Source of the DNA: Leifsonia sp. EB41
Lineage (GTDB): Bacteria; Actinomycetota; Actinomycetes; Actinomycetales; Microbacteriaceae
Length of the DNA: 64,000 nucleotides
NCBI RefSeq assembly: GCF_041262565.1
Contig: NZ_JBGCCJ010000001.1
Span: 806,001 to 870,000, forward strand
Direction of reading: 5' to 3'
A model generated the notes under the pieces. The model was not told the DNA's origin. It did not search any database and saw only the letters and a list, made by a program, of their open reading frames with translations. This document shows positions 34,595 through 42,424 of this stretch, in pieces (position 1 is the first letter of the stretch; every line of letters starts with the position of its first letter). The translations under genes and the position numbers were made by a program.

Positions 34595-36211
34595 CTAGGA
34601 CGCGGAGCGCTTGGTGATCTGCTCGTAGAGCGGCACCGAGTTCCACCCGAACGTGACGTGATCGACCGCCGCGCTGTAGCCCCCTGTGACGTTCTGGTTC
34701 CAGAGCGGGATGGCCGGCAGGTCCCGCAGCAGGAGCTCCTGCGCGGCGCGGAAGTCCGCGTTCGCCGCCTCCACCTCCGGCTCGGCGAGCCCCTTCGCGA
34801 GGAGGGCGTCGAACTCCGGGTTCGCGTAACCGGAGTCGTTGGACAGCGCGCCCGTCCCGTACACCGGCCGGAGGAAGGTGAGCAGCCCCGGGTAGTCGCC
34901 CTGCCAGCCCGCGCGGAACGCGGACTCGATCGTGTGATCGGTGATCGCGGTGCGGAGCAGGGCGAACGTCGGCGAGGCCTCCCCCTTCGCGTCGATCCCG
35001 AGGGTGTTCTTGAGGTTGTTCGCGACCGCGTCGACCCAGCCCTGGTGGCCGCCGTCGGCGTTGTAGGCGATGGTGAACGTCCCCGTCCACGGCGAGAGCT
35101 TGTCCGCGTCGGCCCAGAGCTGCTTGGCCTTCTTCGCGTCGTGGTCGAGCACACCGGAGCCATCGAGGCGGCCGGACCAGCCCGGGATCACCGGCGACGT
35201 GAAGTCTTTGGCGGGGGTTCGCGTACCGTCGAAGATGACCGTGGTGATCTGCGGCCGGTCGATCGCCAGCGAGAGGGCCTTGCGGCGCAGTCTGCCCTCC
35301 TCGCCAGCGAAGTGCGCGATCCGCTCCGGGATCGCGATGTTCTGGAAGACGGCGGCGGGCTGATTGACCGCTCGGTCGCCGAGGTCCTTCTCGAAGGTGG
35401 ACATCGCGGCGTCCGGGATCGCGTCGAGCACGTCGAGAGTCCCCGACCTCAGATCGGCGTACGCGGAGTCCAGCGAGGCGTAGAACACGAAGCGGAGTCC
35501 GCCGTTCTTCGCCTTCCGCGGCCCGGTGTAGCCAGGGTTCGGGACGAGGTCGATGCTCTCGTCATGCTTCCAGGCCTTCGCACTCGCGAGCGTGTAGGGA
35601 CCGTTCCCGACCGGGTACGCGCCGAAGGCCGCCATGTCGTCGAAGGCGACGCTCGGCAGCGGGTAGAACGCGGAGAAGCCGAGCCGGAGCGGGAAGTCGG
35701 ACACGGGGGTCTTCAGGTCGACCGTGAACTCCGTGTCGCTGACGACGGTGAGGCCGGTGAGCTCGCTGTCCGTCTCGGCGGAGAAGCCCTCGATGTCCTC
35801 GAAGAACGAGTTCAGGAGCTGCGCGTTGCTCTTCTTGGCGCCGAAGTTCCACGCGTCCACGAAGGAGCGGGAGGTGACCTTCTCGCCGTTGCTGAAGGCG
35901 CGGTCACCGTTGATCGTGATGGTGAAGTGCTGCGAGTCGCTCGTCTCGATCGACCGGGCGACGTCGTTGACCGGCTTGCCGTCGGCCTGGTAGGCCAGCA
36001 GCCCGGAGAACACGGCGTCGATGATCTTGCCACCGCCGGCCTCGTTCGTGTTGGTCGGGATGAGCGGATTCTGCGGCTCGCTGCCGTTCGCGGTGACGAT
36101 GGCGGTCGAGTCCGCCGTGGATGCGGTGTCGGGGCTGGTGCACGCGGTGAGCACGAGCGCGCCGGCCGCAGCAAGGGCGGCCGCGGATCGGCCGAGAAGT
36201 CTGATGGACAC
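34595..36211 (-). CDS. Peptide-type ABC substrate-binding lipoprotein (system 1)
   Basis: A 538-residue SBP family 5 protein. Signal peptide with lipobox LTAC at about residue 24. Family features are SEPQNPLIPTNTNEAGG at the start, FSNGEKVTSRSFVDAWNF, and a C-terminal LPAIPLWNQNV region. Ligand likely oligopeptides. GTG 36211 has AGGAGG upstream. A candidate promoter is at 36241-36269. First gene of the system 1 operon. Confidence 0.92.
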   Translation of the reverse strand: MSIRLLGRSAAALAAAGALVLTACTSPDTASTADSTAIVTANGSEPQNPLIPTNTNEAGGGKIIDAVFSGLLAYQADGKPVNDVARSIETSDSQHFTITINGDRAFSNGEKVTSRSFVDAWNFGAKKSNAQLLNSFFEDIEGFSAETDSELTGLTVVSDTEFTVDLKTPVSDFPLRLGFSAFYPLPSVAFDDMAAFGAYPVGNGPYTLASAKAWKHDESIDLVPNPGYTGPRKAKNGGLRFVFYASLDSAYADLRSGTLDVLDAIPDAAMSTFEKDLGDRAVNQPAAVFQNIAIPERIAHFAGEEGRLRRKALSLAIDRPQITTVIFDGTRTPAKDFTSPVIPGWSGRLDGSGVLDHDAKKAKQLWADADKLSPWTGTFTIAYNADGGHQGWVDAVANNLKNTLGIDAKGEASPTFALLRTAITDHTIESAFRAGWQGDYPGLLTFLRPVYGTGALSNDSGYANPEFDALLAKGLAEPEVEAANADFRAAQELLLRDLPAIPLWNQNVTGGYSAAVDHVTFGWNSVPLYEQITKRSAS

Positions 36212-36240
36212 GAATTCCTCCTGAGCGGGGTCGACTTCAG

Positions 36241-36269
36241 ACCTTAGAGTTCCACGGCTGGTGTTGCAA
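36241..36269 (-). promoter_or_regulatory. Candidate promoter of peptide transporter system 1
   Basis: On the reverse strand: -35 TTGCAA (36264-36269), a 17-nt spacer, and -10 TAAGGT (36241-36246). It lies 30 nt before the GTG start. Confidence 0.5.
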
Positions 36270-36320
36270 GTGCTTCGGGTTAGATTGAAATTTCTGATTC
36301 AACCCGTTACGATCGTTGGC

Positions 36321-36692
36321 GTGCGAACCACACTTCCCTTCCTCAGATCCGCGACGTTCAGTGCAATGGCGCTCGCGGCCCTGTCGGTGGGGTTCCCAGG
36401 CGCCTCTGGCGTCGCATCCCCCGAACGGGCCGAACGGACCTCTGTCAGCGAGAGGCAGACCGTGGGATGCGGCGCCGGATTCGTCGAAGTGTCGTGGCAG
36501 AGTGACGCAGCCGTCCGCCTCACCGTGTACGAGAACAACACCGTGGGCGCGAGAGCCACGAGGGACGTTCCGGCATCTCCAGGCGAGCACTCGTACACCA
36601 CCGTCCTCCACACGTTGACGTGGGCGTTCGCGGACGATGACGGGAATCCGGTTCCGGTCGTCAGTCACGCCCGCTGTGCGATGTATCACTAA
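36321..36692 (+). CDS. Small secreted cysteine-containing protein, copy A
   Basis: A 123-residue protein of unknown function. Signal peptide: basic start, hydrophobic TFSAMALAALSVGF, and a likely cut after GVAS near residue 34. The mature domain begins with TVGCGAGF and ends ARCAMYH, so one Cys is near each end and a disulfide could close the domain. Position-by-position it matches the next gene: T.GCG.G......W.S...V.L......A.....R.V.A..G..SY.....TL.W.F....GN...S....C. Start GTG 36321 is uncertain because no Shine-Dalgarno is seen. Slightly lower GC than the flanking transporters. Confidence 0.72.
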   Translation: MRTTLPFLRSATFSAMALAALSVGFPGASGVASPERAERTSVSERQTVGCGAGFVEVSWQSDAAVRLTVYENNTVGARATRDVPASPGEHSYTTVLHTLTWAFADDDGNPVPVVSHARCAMYH

Positions 36693-36709
36693 CGATTGGA
36701 AACAGACTG

Positions 36710-37057
36710 ATGAAGACTTTCCAGCGCGTTGTTGCGGTCGTAGCTGTCTCAGCCGGCGTCCTGGCCGGCGGTGTTCTGACCGTCGCTCCGGCGACCGCCA
36801 TGTCCGGCTTCGGGATCCGAACTCTCGGTTGCGGAGGCGGGAAGACCGCTCAGATCGATTGGAAGAGCACCGGCACGGTGAATCTCTTCACATTCACCTC
36901 CAACATGGCGTGGGCGCAGGACACCCTCGTACGCCAGGTCACGGCGAACGGTTCGTACTCGTACAACAGCGGGAAGAGCACACTGAACTGGGGCTTCGGA
37001 GTCTCGTCGGGCAACGTGACCAGCTACACGGAGAAGTGCGTCGCCTTCAACCGCTAG
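36710..37057 (+). CDS. Small secreted cysteine-containing protein, copy B
   Basis: A 115-residue secreted protein of unknown function. Signal peptide: MKTFQR, hydrophobic VVAVVAVSAGVLAGGVLTV, and cleavage near APATA-MS at about residue 31. The mature part is FGIRTLGCGGG... to EKCVAFNR, with one Cys near each end and alternating hydrophobic residues suggesting a small beta-sandwich. It is a diverged paralogue of the gene 17 nt upstream, so the two are probably a tandem duplication and co-transcribed. No bacteriocin or toxin family was recognised. A strong hairpin terminator follows. Confidence 0.82.
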   Translation: MKTFQRVVAVVAVSAGVLAGGVLTVAPATAMSGFGIRTLGCGGGKTAQIDWKSTGTVNLFTFTSNMAWAQDTLVRQVTANGSYSYNSGKSTLNWGFGVSSGNVTSYTEKCVAFNR

Positions 37058-37064
37058 CAAACGA

Positions 37065-37096
37065 AAGTGGGCCGCGTCGAACGATGCGGCCCACTT
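37065..37096. terminator. Bidirectional hairpin terminator
   Basis: 11-bp perfect stem (AAGTGGGCCGC and complement) with a 10-nt loop. It lies between the convergent secreted-protein and ABC ATPase genes. The A-rich left side gives a short U-tract on the reverse strand. Confidence 0.85.
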
Positions 37097-37107
37097 CTCG
37101 TACAGGC

Positions 37108-38964
37108 TTACAGCCCCTGCGCCACCGGCGGCTCCGGCTGCTGCGGCAGACCCTCGTTGACCGGCACGACCTCGTCCGAGCCCGCGGCCAGCAGTTCCAG
37201 GCGCAGGGCGCGGCGGGCGCGCTGCTGCTCCGGGTCGGGCAGCGGGACCGCGGCGAGGAGGCGCTGCGTGTAGGCCTCCTTCGGGTAGCGGAGGATCTCG
37301 TCGCGCGTTCCGACCTCGACCAGGGCGCCGTGGTGCATCACCGCGATGCGGTCGGCCAGGACGTCGATGACGGCCAGGTCGTGGGTGATGAACAGGCACG
37401 CGAAGTTCATCTCGCGCTGGAGCTGCTGCATCAGCTCGAGCACGCGGGCCTGCACCGACACGTCGAGTGCGGAGGTCGGCTCGTCGGCGATCAGGACCGT
37501 CGGCTTCAGCGATAGCGCGCGGGCGATGCCGACACGCTGCTTCTGGCCGCCCGAGAGCTCGTGCGGGAAGCGGCTGCGGTAGGCGCGCGGCAGTTCGACG
37601 CTGTCGAGGAGGCGGTCGACCTCCTTCGCCAGGCCGGCGCCCTTCAGGCCCTTCGCCAGGCGCAGCGGCTCACCGATCGAGTCGGCGATCTGGAGGCGCG
37701 GGTTCAGCGACGACGACGGGTCCTGGAACACGATGCCGACGTTGCGGTGCAGCTTGCGGATCTCGTCGCGGCCCGCGTTGCTGATGTCCTGGTCCGCCAC
37801 CACGAGCTTGCCGGAGTGGATCGGCAGCAGGCCGATCGCGGCGCGGCCGAGCGTGGTCTTGCCGGAGCCCGACTCGCCCACCAGGCCGACGACCTCGCCC
37901 TCGTGGATCTTGAGGTCGATGTCGGTCGCCGCGCGGAACGCGGGGACGCGGCCGTGCTTCGGGTACTCGATCGCGACCTTCTGGAAGTCGACGACGACCT
38001 TCCGCTTGTCCATCTCCGCCTCTTCGGCGGCGGCTGCGGCGATGCGCTCGTTCACGCGGATGCGCTCGGCGTACTCCGCGTCGGGGTTCTCCGTGCTGGC
38101 GGCGAGGGCGGCGGTCGTGTCGATCTCCTCGTCCTCGCGCTGGCCGAGGTGCGGCACGGCCTCGAGCAGGGCGATCGTGTACGGGTGCTGCGGCGCGTCG
38201 AAGACCTCCTTGACCGTGCCGGACTCGACGATGTCGCCCTTGCGCATCACGACGATGTTGTCGGCCAGGTCGGCGACGACGCCCATGTCGTGCGTGATCA
38301 GCAGGATCGCGCTGTCCAGGCGGTCGCGGAGGCTGCGGATCAGCTCCAGGATCTCGGCCTGCACGGTCACGTCGAGCGCGGTGGTCGGCTCGTCGGCGAT
38401 GAGGAGCTTCGGGTCGCACGAGATCGACTGGGCGATCATGGCGCGCTGGCGCTGGCCGCCCGAGAGCTGGTGCGGGTAGGAGTTGAACGCCTTCACGGGG
38501 TCGGGCAGCTCGACCATGGCGAGCAGCTCCAGGGCGCGCTCCTTGGCCTCGTGCGGCGACATCCCGAAGTGGATGCGCAGCGTCTCGATGATCTGGGAGC
38601 CGACCGTGTAGACCGGGTTCAGCGCCGTCATCGGCTCCTGGAAGATCACCGCGACCTGACGTCCGCGCACGCGGCGCATCTGCGGCGGGGTCAGGCCGGT
38701 GAGCTCGCGCCCCTCCAGCTTGATCGAGCCCTGGACGCGGGCGTTCTCCGGCAGGAGGTCGAGGATCGCCATCGAGCTCGCACTCTTGCCGGAGCCGGAC
38801 TCGCCGACGATGGCGAGCACCTCGCCCGCCTTGATCTGGTAGTTCAGCTTCTTGGCCGCGGGCACCCAGACGTTGTCGACGCCGAAGTCGACGGACAGGT
38901 CGGTGACCTCGAGCACGGGGGCGCCGACGACGACCCCGGCTTTGCCGGTGGTGTTCTCGGTCAT
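37108..38964 (-). CDS. Oligopeptide ABC transporter, fused double ATPase (system 2)
   Basis: A 618-residue fusion of two ATPases, longer than the system 1 copy because of a linker of about 50 residues with an acidic DTTAALAASTENPDAEYAERI stretch and a helical EEAEMDKRKV. Each half has Walker A GESGSGK, signature ([18 protein letters not shown]) and Walker B ([26 protein letters not shown]). The first half is DppD-like, the second DppF-like with a C-terminal tail. A PH-domain gene is divergent, and the membrane subunits lie beyond it, which splits the transporter operon. Confidence 0.9.
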   Translation of the reverse strand: MTENTTGKAGVVVGAPVLEVTDLSVDFGVDNVWVPAAKKLNYQIKAGEVLAIVGESGSGKSASSMAILDLLPENARVQGSIKLEGRELTGLTPPQMRRVRGRQVAVIFQEPMTALNPVYTVGSQIIETLRIHFGMSPHEAKERALELLAMVELPDPVKAFNSYPHQLSGGQRQRAMIAQSISCDPKLLIADEPTTALDVTVQAEILELIRSLRDRLDSAILLITHDMGVVADLADNIVVMRKGDIVESGTVKEVFDAPQHPYTIALLEAVPHLGQREDEEIDTTAALAASTENPDAEYAERIRVNERIAAAAAEEAEMDKRKVVVDFQKVAIEYPKHGRVPAFRAATDIDLKIHEGEVVGLVGESGSGKTTLGRAAIGLLPIHSGKLVVADQDISNAGRDEIRKLHRNVGIVFQDPSSSLNPRLQIADSIGEPLRLAKGLKGAGLAKEVDRLLDSVELPRAYRSRFPHELSGGQKQRVGIARALSLKPTVLIADEPTSALDVSVQARVLELMQQLQREMNFACLFITHDLAVIDVLADRIAVMHHGALVEVGTRDEILRYPKEAYTQRLLAAVPLPDPEQQRARRALRLELLAAGSDEVVPVNEGLPQQPEPPVAQGL

Positions 38965-39032
38965 GATTCGTGGTTCCTTTCGGGGGCGCGCTCGGGCGAG
39001 GCGGGGACGGTGCGGGATGAGAGCATGGACCC

Positions 39033-39659
39033 ATGCCCTACGTCTCCCCCACCGAGCGCGAGGTTTTCGTGTCCCGGTTCAACCGGGTCCTTGCCGTTCT
39101 GATCTGGGCGGCCGCTGCCGCCCTCATCGTCGGCCTTCTGGTGAGCGTGCACGATGTGCGCCTGCTCTACGTCGTGCCGTGCGCGCTGTTCGCGTTCATC
39201 GGCTGGGCGCTGCTCTGGCGTCCGCGCCTGACGGTCTCCGACGACGGCATCGAGGTGATCAACGTCACGCGCACCATCGACATCCCGTGGCAGGCGCTCA
39301 TCCACGTCGACACCAAGTACGCGCTCACCCTCTACACGCCTGGGCACAAGTACCCGGTGTGGTCCGCGCCCGCTCCCGGCACGGCGCGCACGCTGCGCGC
39401 CACCCGCCGGGAGACCACCGGTCGCGTCGGCAAGCCGAACGTCGCGGACAGCGTGCGCCGTCCGGGCGATCTGCTGTCGACCGAGTCCGGCGCTGCGGCA
39501 GAGGTCGTGCGCCGCCGCTGGGTCGAGCTTCAGCAGAGCGGCGCGGTCGACAGCGGCCTTGCGGACCAGACGCCCGTGACGGTCCGCTGGCACATCGTGT
39601 CGCTGGCCGTGCTGGCCGCGCTGGCGGTCGGCACGCTCGCCGCCCTGCTGGTGGCCTGA
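39033..39659 (+). CDS. Membrane protein with bacterial PH-like domain
   Basis: A 208-residue protein: two N-terminal hydrophobic segments (about 18-38 and 45-60), then a PH-like beta domain (RLTVSDDGIEVINVTRTIDIPWQALIHVDT) like low-molecular-weight antigen 6 and bPH_6 families, and a C-terminal hydrophobic segment (about 190-206). Function unknown. It is inserted between the ATPase and permease genes of transporter 2 on the opposite strand. Its stop codon lies in the loop side of a hairpin terminator that begins in the coding sequence. Confidence 0.82.
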   Translation: MPYVSPTEREVFVSRFNRVLAVLIWAAAAALIVGLLVSVHDVRLLYVVPCALFAFIGWALLWRPRLTVSDDGIEVINVTRTIDIPWQALIHVDTKYALTLYTPGHKYPVWSAPAPGTARTLRATRRETTGRVGKPNVADSVRRPGDLLSTESGAAAEVVRRRWVELQQSGAVDSGLADQTPVTVRWHIVSLAVLAALAVGTLAALLVA

Positions 39660-39674
39660 GGAGGCCACCAGCAG
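39645..39674. terminator. Hairpin terminator overlapping the PH-gene stop codon
   Basis: 13-bp perfect arms (CTGCTGGTGGCCT and complement) with a 4-nt loop GAGG. The left arm encodes the C-terminal LLVA of the PH-domain protein. It lies between convergent genes and may stop both transcripts. Confidence 0.8.
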
Positions 39675-39691
39675 CGCAGCGCGCGCGGATG

Positions 39692-40705
39692 TCACAGCAC
39701 GTCCTCCGCGAGGGCCGCGCCCGTGCGGGGTCCGGACTGGTCGTCCTCGCCGGGCTCAGGCTCCTGCTCGCGCATCTTGCGGAGGTTGAACCGGCGGTGG
39801 CGCGGGTCGAACGCGTCGCGCAGGCCGTCGCCGACGAAGTTGACCAGCAGGGCGAGGATCACGATGAACGAGCCGGGCCACCAGAACAGCCACGGACGGG
39901 TCTGGAACGCCGACTCGTTCGAGCTGATCAGGAGGCCGAGCGAGACGTCCGGCGGCCGGATCCCGTAGCCGAGGAACGACAGCGCCGTCTCCAGCAGGAT
40001 GGCCGAGGCCATGATCAGCGTCGAGGCGACGATGACCACGCCGATGGCGTTCGGCAGGACATGCTTGAAGATGATCCGGGTGTCGGACGCGCCGGCGACG
40101 CGGGCCGCTTCCACGAACTCCCGCTCGCGGAGCGACAGGAACTCGCCGCGCACCAGACGCGCGATGCCCATCCACGAGAAGAAGCCCAGCATCAGCGCGA
40201 GGAAGAACGCGCCGAGACCGCCGAACATGTGACCGACGACCGAGCCGATGACCAGCGCCGGGATCACGATGAAGACGTCGGTGATGCGCATCAGGATCGC
40301 GTCGACGACACCACGGAAGTAGCCCGCAATGGCTCCGACGACGACACCGACGACGCTCGCGATGAGGCCGAGCACGACCATCACCAGCACCGAGTTCTGG
40401 ATGCCGCGCATCGTCAGGGCGAAGTAGTCCTTGCCGATGCGGTCCTGGCCGAACGGGTGCTCCCAGGTCGGGGAGCCCTGCTGGACCTGGTCGTTCAGCT
40501 CGATGTAGTTGTACTTCCACCAGCCGGGGATCGGCCCGATGCCGATCGCGGAGATGGAGAACAGCACGATCAGGATGAACAGGATCGCACTGGCGACGGC
40601 GACCTTGTTGGACAGGAAGCGCTTCCAGATCAGCTTCCCCTGGCTGACGGGCGGGGAGCTCGGCTCCTGCAGCTCGTCGGCGATGACGGTTTCAGTGGTG
40701 GACAT
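39692..40705 (-). CDS. Oligopeptide ABC permease, DppC-like (system 2)
   Basis: A 337-residue permease with an N-terminal cytoplasmic extension, OppC-type N-terminal helix (WKRFLSNKVAVASAILFIL), a periplasmic loop WEHPFGQDRIGKDYFA and an EAA-loop of the form AARVAGASD..I..HVLPN. About six hydrophobic segments; acidic Arg/Glu-rich C-terminal tail. ATG 40705 shares one base with the stop of the upstream permease (TGATG). It pairs with the unusually long DppB-like subunit. Confidence 0.92.
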   Translation of the reverse strand: MSTTETVIADELQEPSSPPVSQGKLIWKRFLSNKVAVASAILFILIVLFSISAIGIGPIPGWWKYNYIELNDQVQQGSPTWEHPFGQDRIGKDYFALTMRGIQNSVLVMVVLGLIASVVGVVVGAIAGYFRGVVDAILMRITDVFIVIPALVIGSVVGHMFGGLGAFFLALMLGFFSWMGIARLVRGEFLSLREREFVEAARVAGASDTRIIFKHVLPNAIGVVIVASTLIMASAILLETALSFLGYGIRPPDVSLGLLISSNESAFQTRPWLFWWPGSFIVILALLVNFVGDGLRDAFDPRHRRFNLRKMREQEPEPGEDDQSGPRTGAALAEDVL

Positions 40706-42237
40706 CAGCGGACCCTCACTCTCGGGTCGAGTGCGGCGTAGGACAGATCGGCGAGGAAGTTGAACAGGATCGCCATGATCGCGATGACGAGGAAGTACGC
40801 CATCACCGGGTTCAGGTCGCCGCGCGACAGTCCCGCGTTGAACAGGGAGCCCATGCCCGGGATCGCGAACACCTTCTCGGTGATGATCGCACCACCGAGC
40901 AGCGCGCCGACGTCGAAGGCCACGAGGGTCGTGATCGGGATGAGCATGTTGCGGAACGCGTGGCGGACCACGACCGTGCGCTCCGGCAGGCCCTTGGCGC
41001 GCGCGGTTCGGATGAAGTCCTGACCGAGCACCTCCAGCATTCCGGCACGCGAGTAGCGGGTGTACGACGCGAACGAGATCAGCAGCAGCGCGATCGTCGG
41101 GAGGGCCAGGTGCGTGAACGTGTCGAGACCCGTCACCCACATGTCGCCGGTCAGACCGGGCGTGGAGGAGCCGACGGTCGCGATCGGGCGGCCGTTGGTG
41201 TCCTGGAAGTACGCCGGCCAGGCCTGCATGAAGCGGTCGACGACGATCAGGAACCCGGACACGATGGTCACGATGACCGAGACCCGCATGTTCTGGCCGC
41301 GGTCGTAGCCGCCGACGAGCCAGCCGATGCCCAGGCTCACCAGGATCGCGACGATCGCCAGGATCGCGATCGTGGAGGGGGTCGAGATGTTGAACAGCCA
41401 CTGCAGCCCGAAGTAGCAGACCAGCGCGACGGCGCCGGCGATGCTCGCGGAGATCAGCGCACGGCGGTTCTGAAGGCCGGCGGTCAGCGCGGTCGCGCCG
41501 ATGACCGTCCCGGCGATCAGGAGGATCATCACGACCGGGCCGAGACCCGGGTGCAGGAACCAGTTGGAGACGCTCATCAGCAGCAGCACGCCCGCGGTCG
41601 CGACACCGGAGACGCCGAACGTCACCGCGCGCCTGCGCAGGTCGCCGCCTATCAGCGACTGCCAGATGAGTCCGGCCACCACCCCGATCAGCACCGCGAC
41701 CCACCAGGGGATCGTCGGATTCGCCAGGAAGTTGTTGAACCCGATGGCCACGAACTCCTTGAGGAGCACGGCCACGAGGAACGCCGGCAGCGAGTACAGG
41801 AAGAAGCTGAGGAACGTGACGACGTTGTCGAGTCCGCTGTACTGCCGCAGGGCGGTCACGATGCCGATGGTGACACCGAGGAGGATCGCGAGGATGAGCG
41901 CGACGGTGACCAGCTGAACGGTCGAGGTGAGCGCCTGCGGGAGGATGTCCACCACCTTCGCGTTCGAGATGGTCGAGCCCAGGTCGCACGAGTTCGCGAA
42001 CGGGATCAGGCACTTGGCCGCGCCTCCCAGCCAGAGCAGCCACCGCAGGGGCGGGACCACGTCGAGCTGGAGGAGCTGGATGCGCGCGTTGATGAGCGCG
42101 ACCTTGTTGGGGGAATTGCTGCTTCGCAGATCCTGGAGCGGGTCGGCGCTGTAGGCCACCAGCATGTACATCAGGAACGAAGCGGCGATGATGATGAGCA
42201 CTGAGACAAGGAGACGTCTCAGGATGAAACTCGCCAT
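40705..42237 (-). CDS. Long DppB-like ABC permease (system 2)
   Basis: A 510-residue permease, versus about 310 usual for DppB (system 1 copy 308). The start (FILRRLLVSVLIIIAASF) and the end (TARAKGLPERTVVVRHAFRN EAA loop, then AFNFLADLSYAALDPRVR) are typical. Between them, roughly residues 170-340, is an insertion with at least five extra hydrophobic segments and short loops. The channel core is therefore split across the protein. ATG 42237 with AAGG upstream. It lies 187 nt after the binding-protein stop, behind two strong hairpins. Confidence 0.9.
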   Translation of the reverse strand: MASFILRRLLVSVLIIIAASFLMYMLVAYSADPLQDLRSSNSPNKVALINARIQLLQLDVVPPLRWLLWLGGAAKCLIPFANSCDLGSTISNAKVVDILPQALTSTVQLVTVALILAILLGVTIGIVTALRQYSGLDNVVTFLSFFLYSLPAFLVAVLLKEFVAIGFNNFLANPTIPWWVAVLIGVVAGLIWQSLIGGDLRRRAVTFGVSGVATAGVLLLMSVSNWFLHPGLGPVVMILLIAGTVIGATALTAGLQNRRALISASIAGAVALVCYFGLQWLFNISTPSTIAILAIVAILVSLGIGWLVGGYDRGQNMRVSVIVTIVSGFLIVVDRFMQAWPAYFQDTNGRPIATVGSSTPGLTGDMWVTGLDTFTHLALPTIALLLISFASYTRYSRAGMLEVLGQDFIRTARAKGLPERTVVVRHAFRNMLIPITTLVAFDVGALLGGAIITEKVFAIPGMGSLFNAGLSRGDLNPVMAYFLVIAIMAILFNFLADLSYAALDPRVRVR

Positions 42238-42348
42238 AGGTTCAAAACCTTCACTGACAGGGCGCGCCATTGCGGGTTGGCGGCGAGGTGCTCGCCTGGC
42301 GCGATTCGGGGGGACGACCGGATCACGGCCGTCGACTTACATGATAAC

Positions 42349-42411
42349 GGGGCGTCGACTCGAAGCCGACGCCCCGTCGCAGCGGAGTGCCCGGGGGTCA
42401 CCCGGGCACTC
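42349..42411. terminator. Two consecutive hairpins between SBP and permease (system 2)
   Basis: Hairpin 1: 9-bp arms (GGGGCGTCG and complement) at 42349-42357 and 42367-42375. Hairpin 2: 11-bp arms (GAGTGCCCGGG and complement) at 42385-42395 and 42401-42411 with a 5-nt loop. They lie just after the binding-protein gene and before the long permease, so they probably give more binding protein than permease by partial termination or mRNA end protection. Confidence 0.75.
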
Positions 42412-42424
42412 TCACTGTCGAGCG

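Noticed and set aside
33425-36247. A 940-residue forward open frame antisense to the system 1 permease and binding-protein genes
   Set aside because: It has no motif and mirrors three well-supported reverse genes.
36321-37057. Secreted pair as lactococcin-972-type bacteriocin
   Set aside because: Size and secretion fit, but the cysteines and sequence pattern do not match that family as I know it, and no partner exporter is adjacent.
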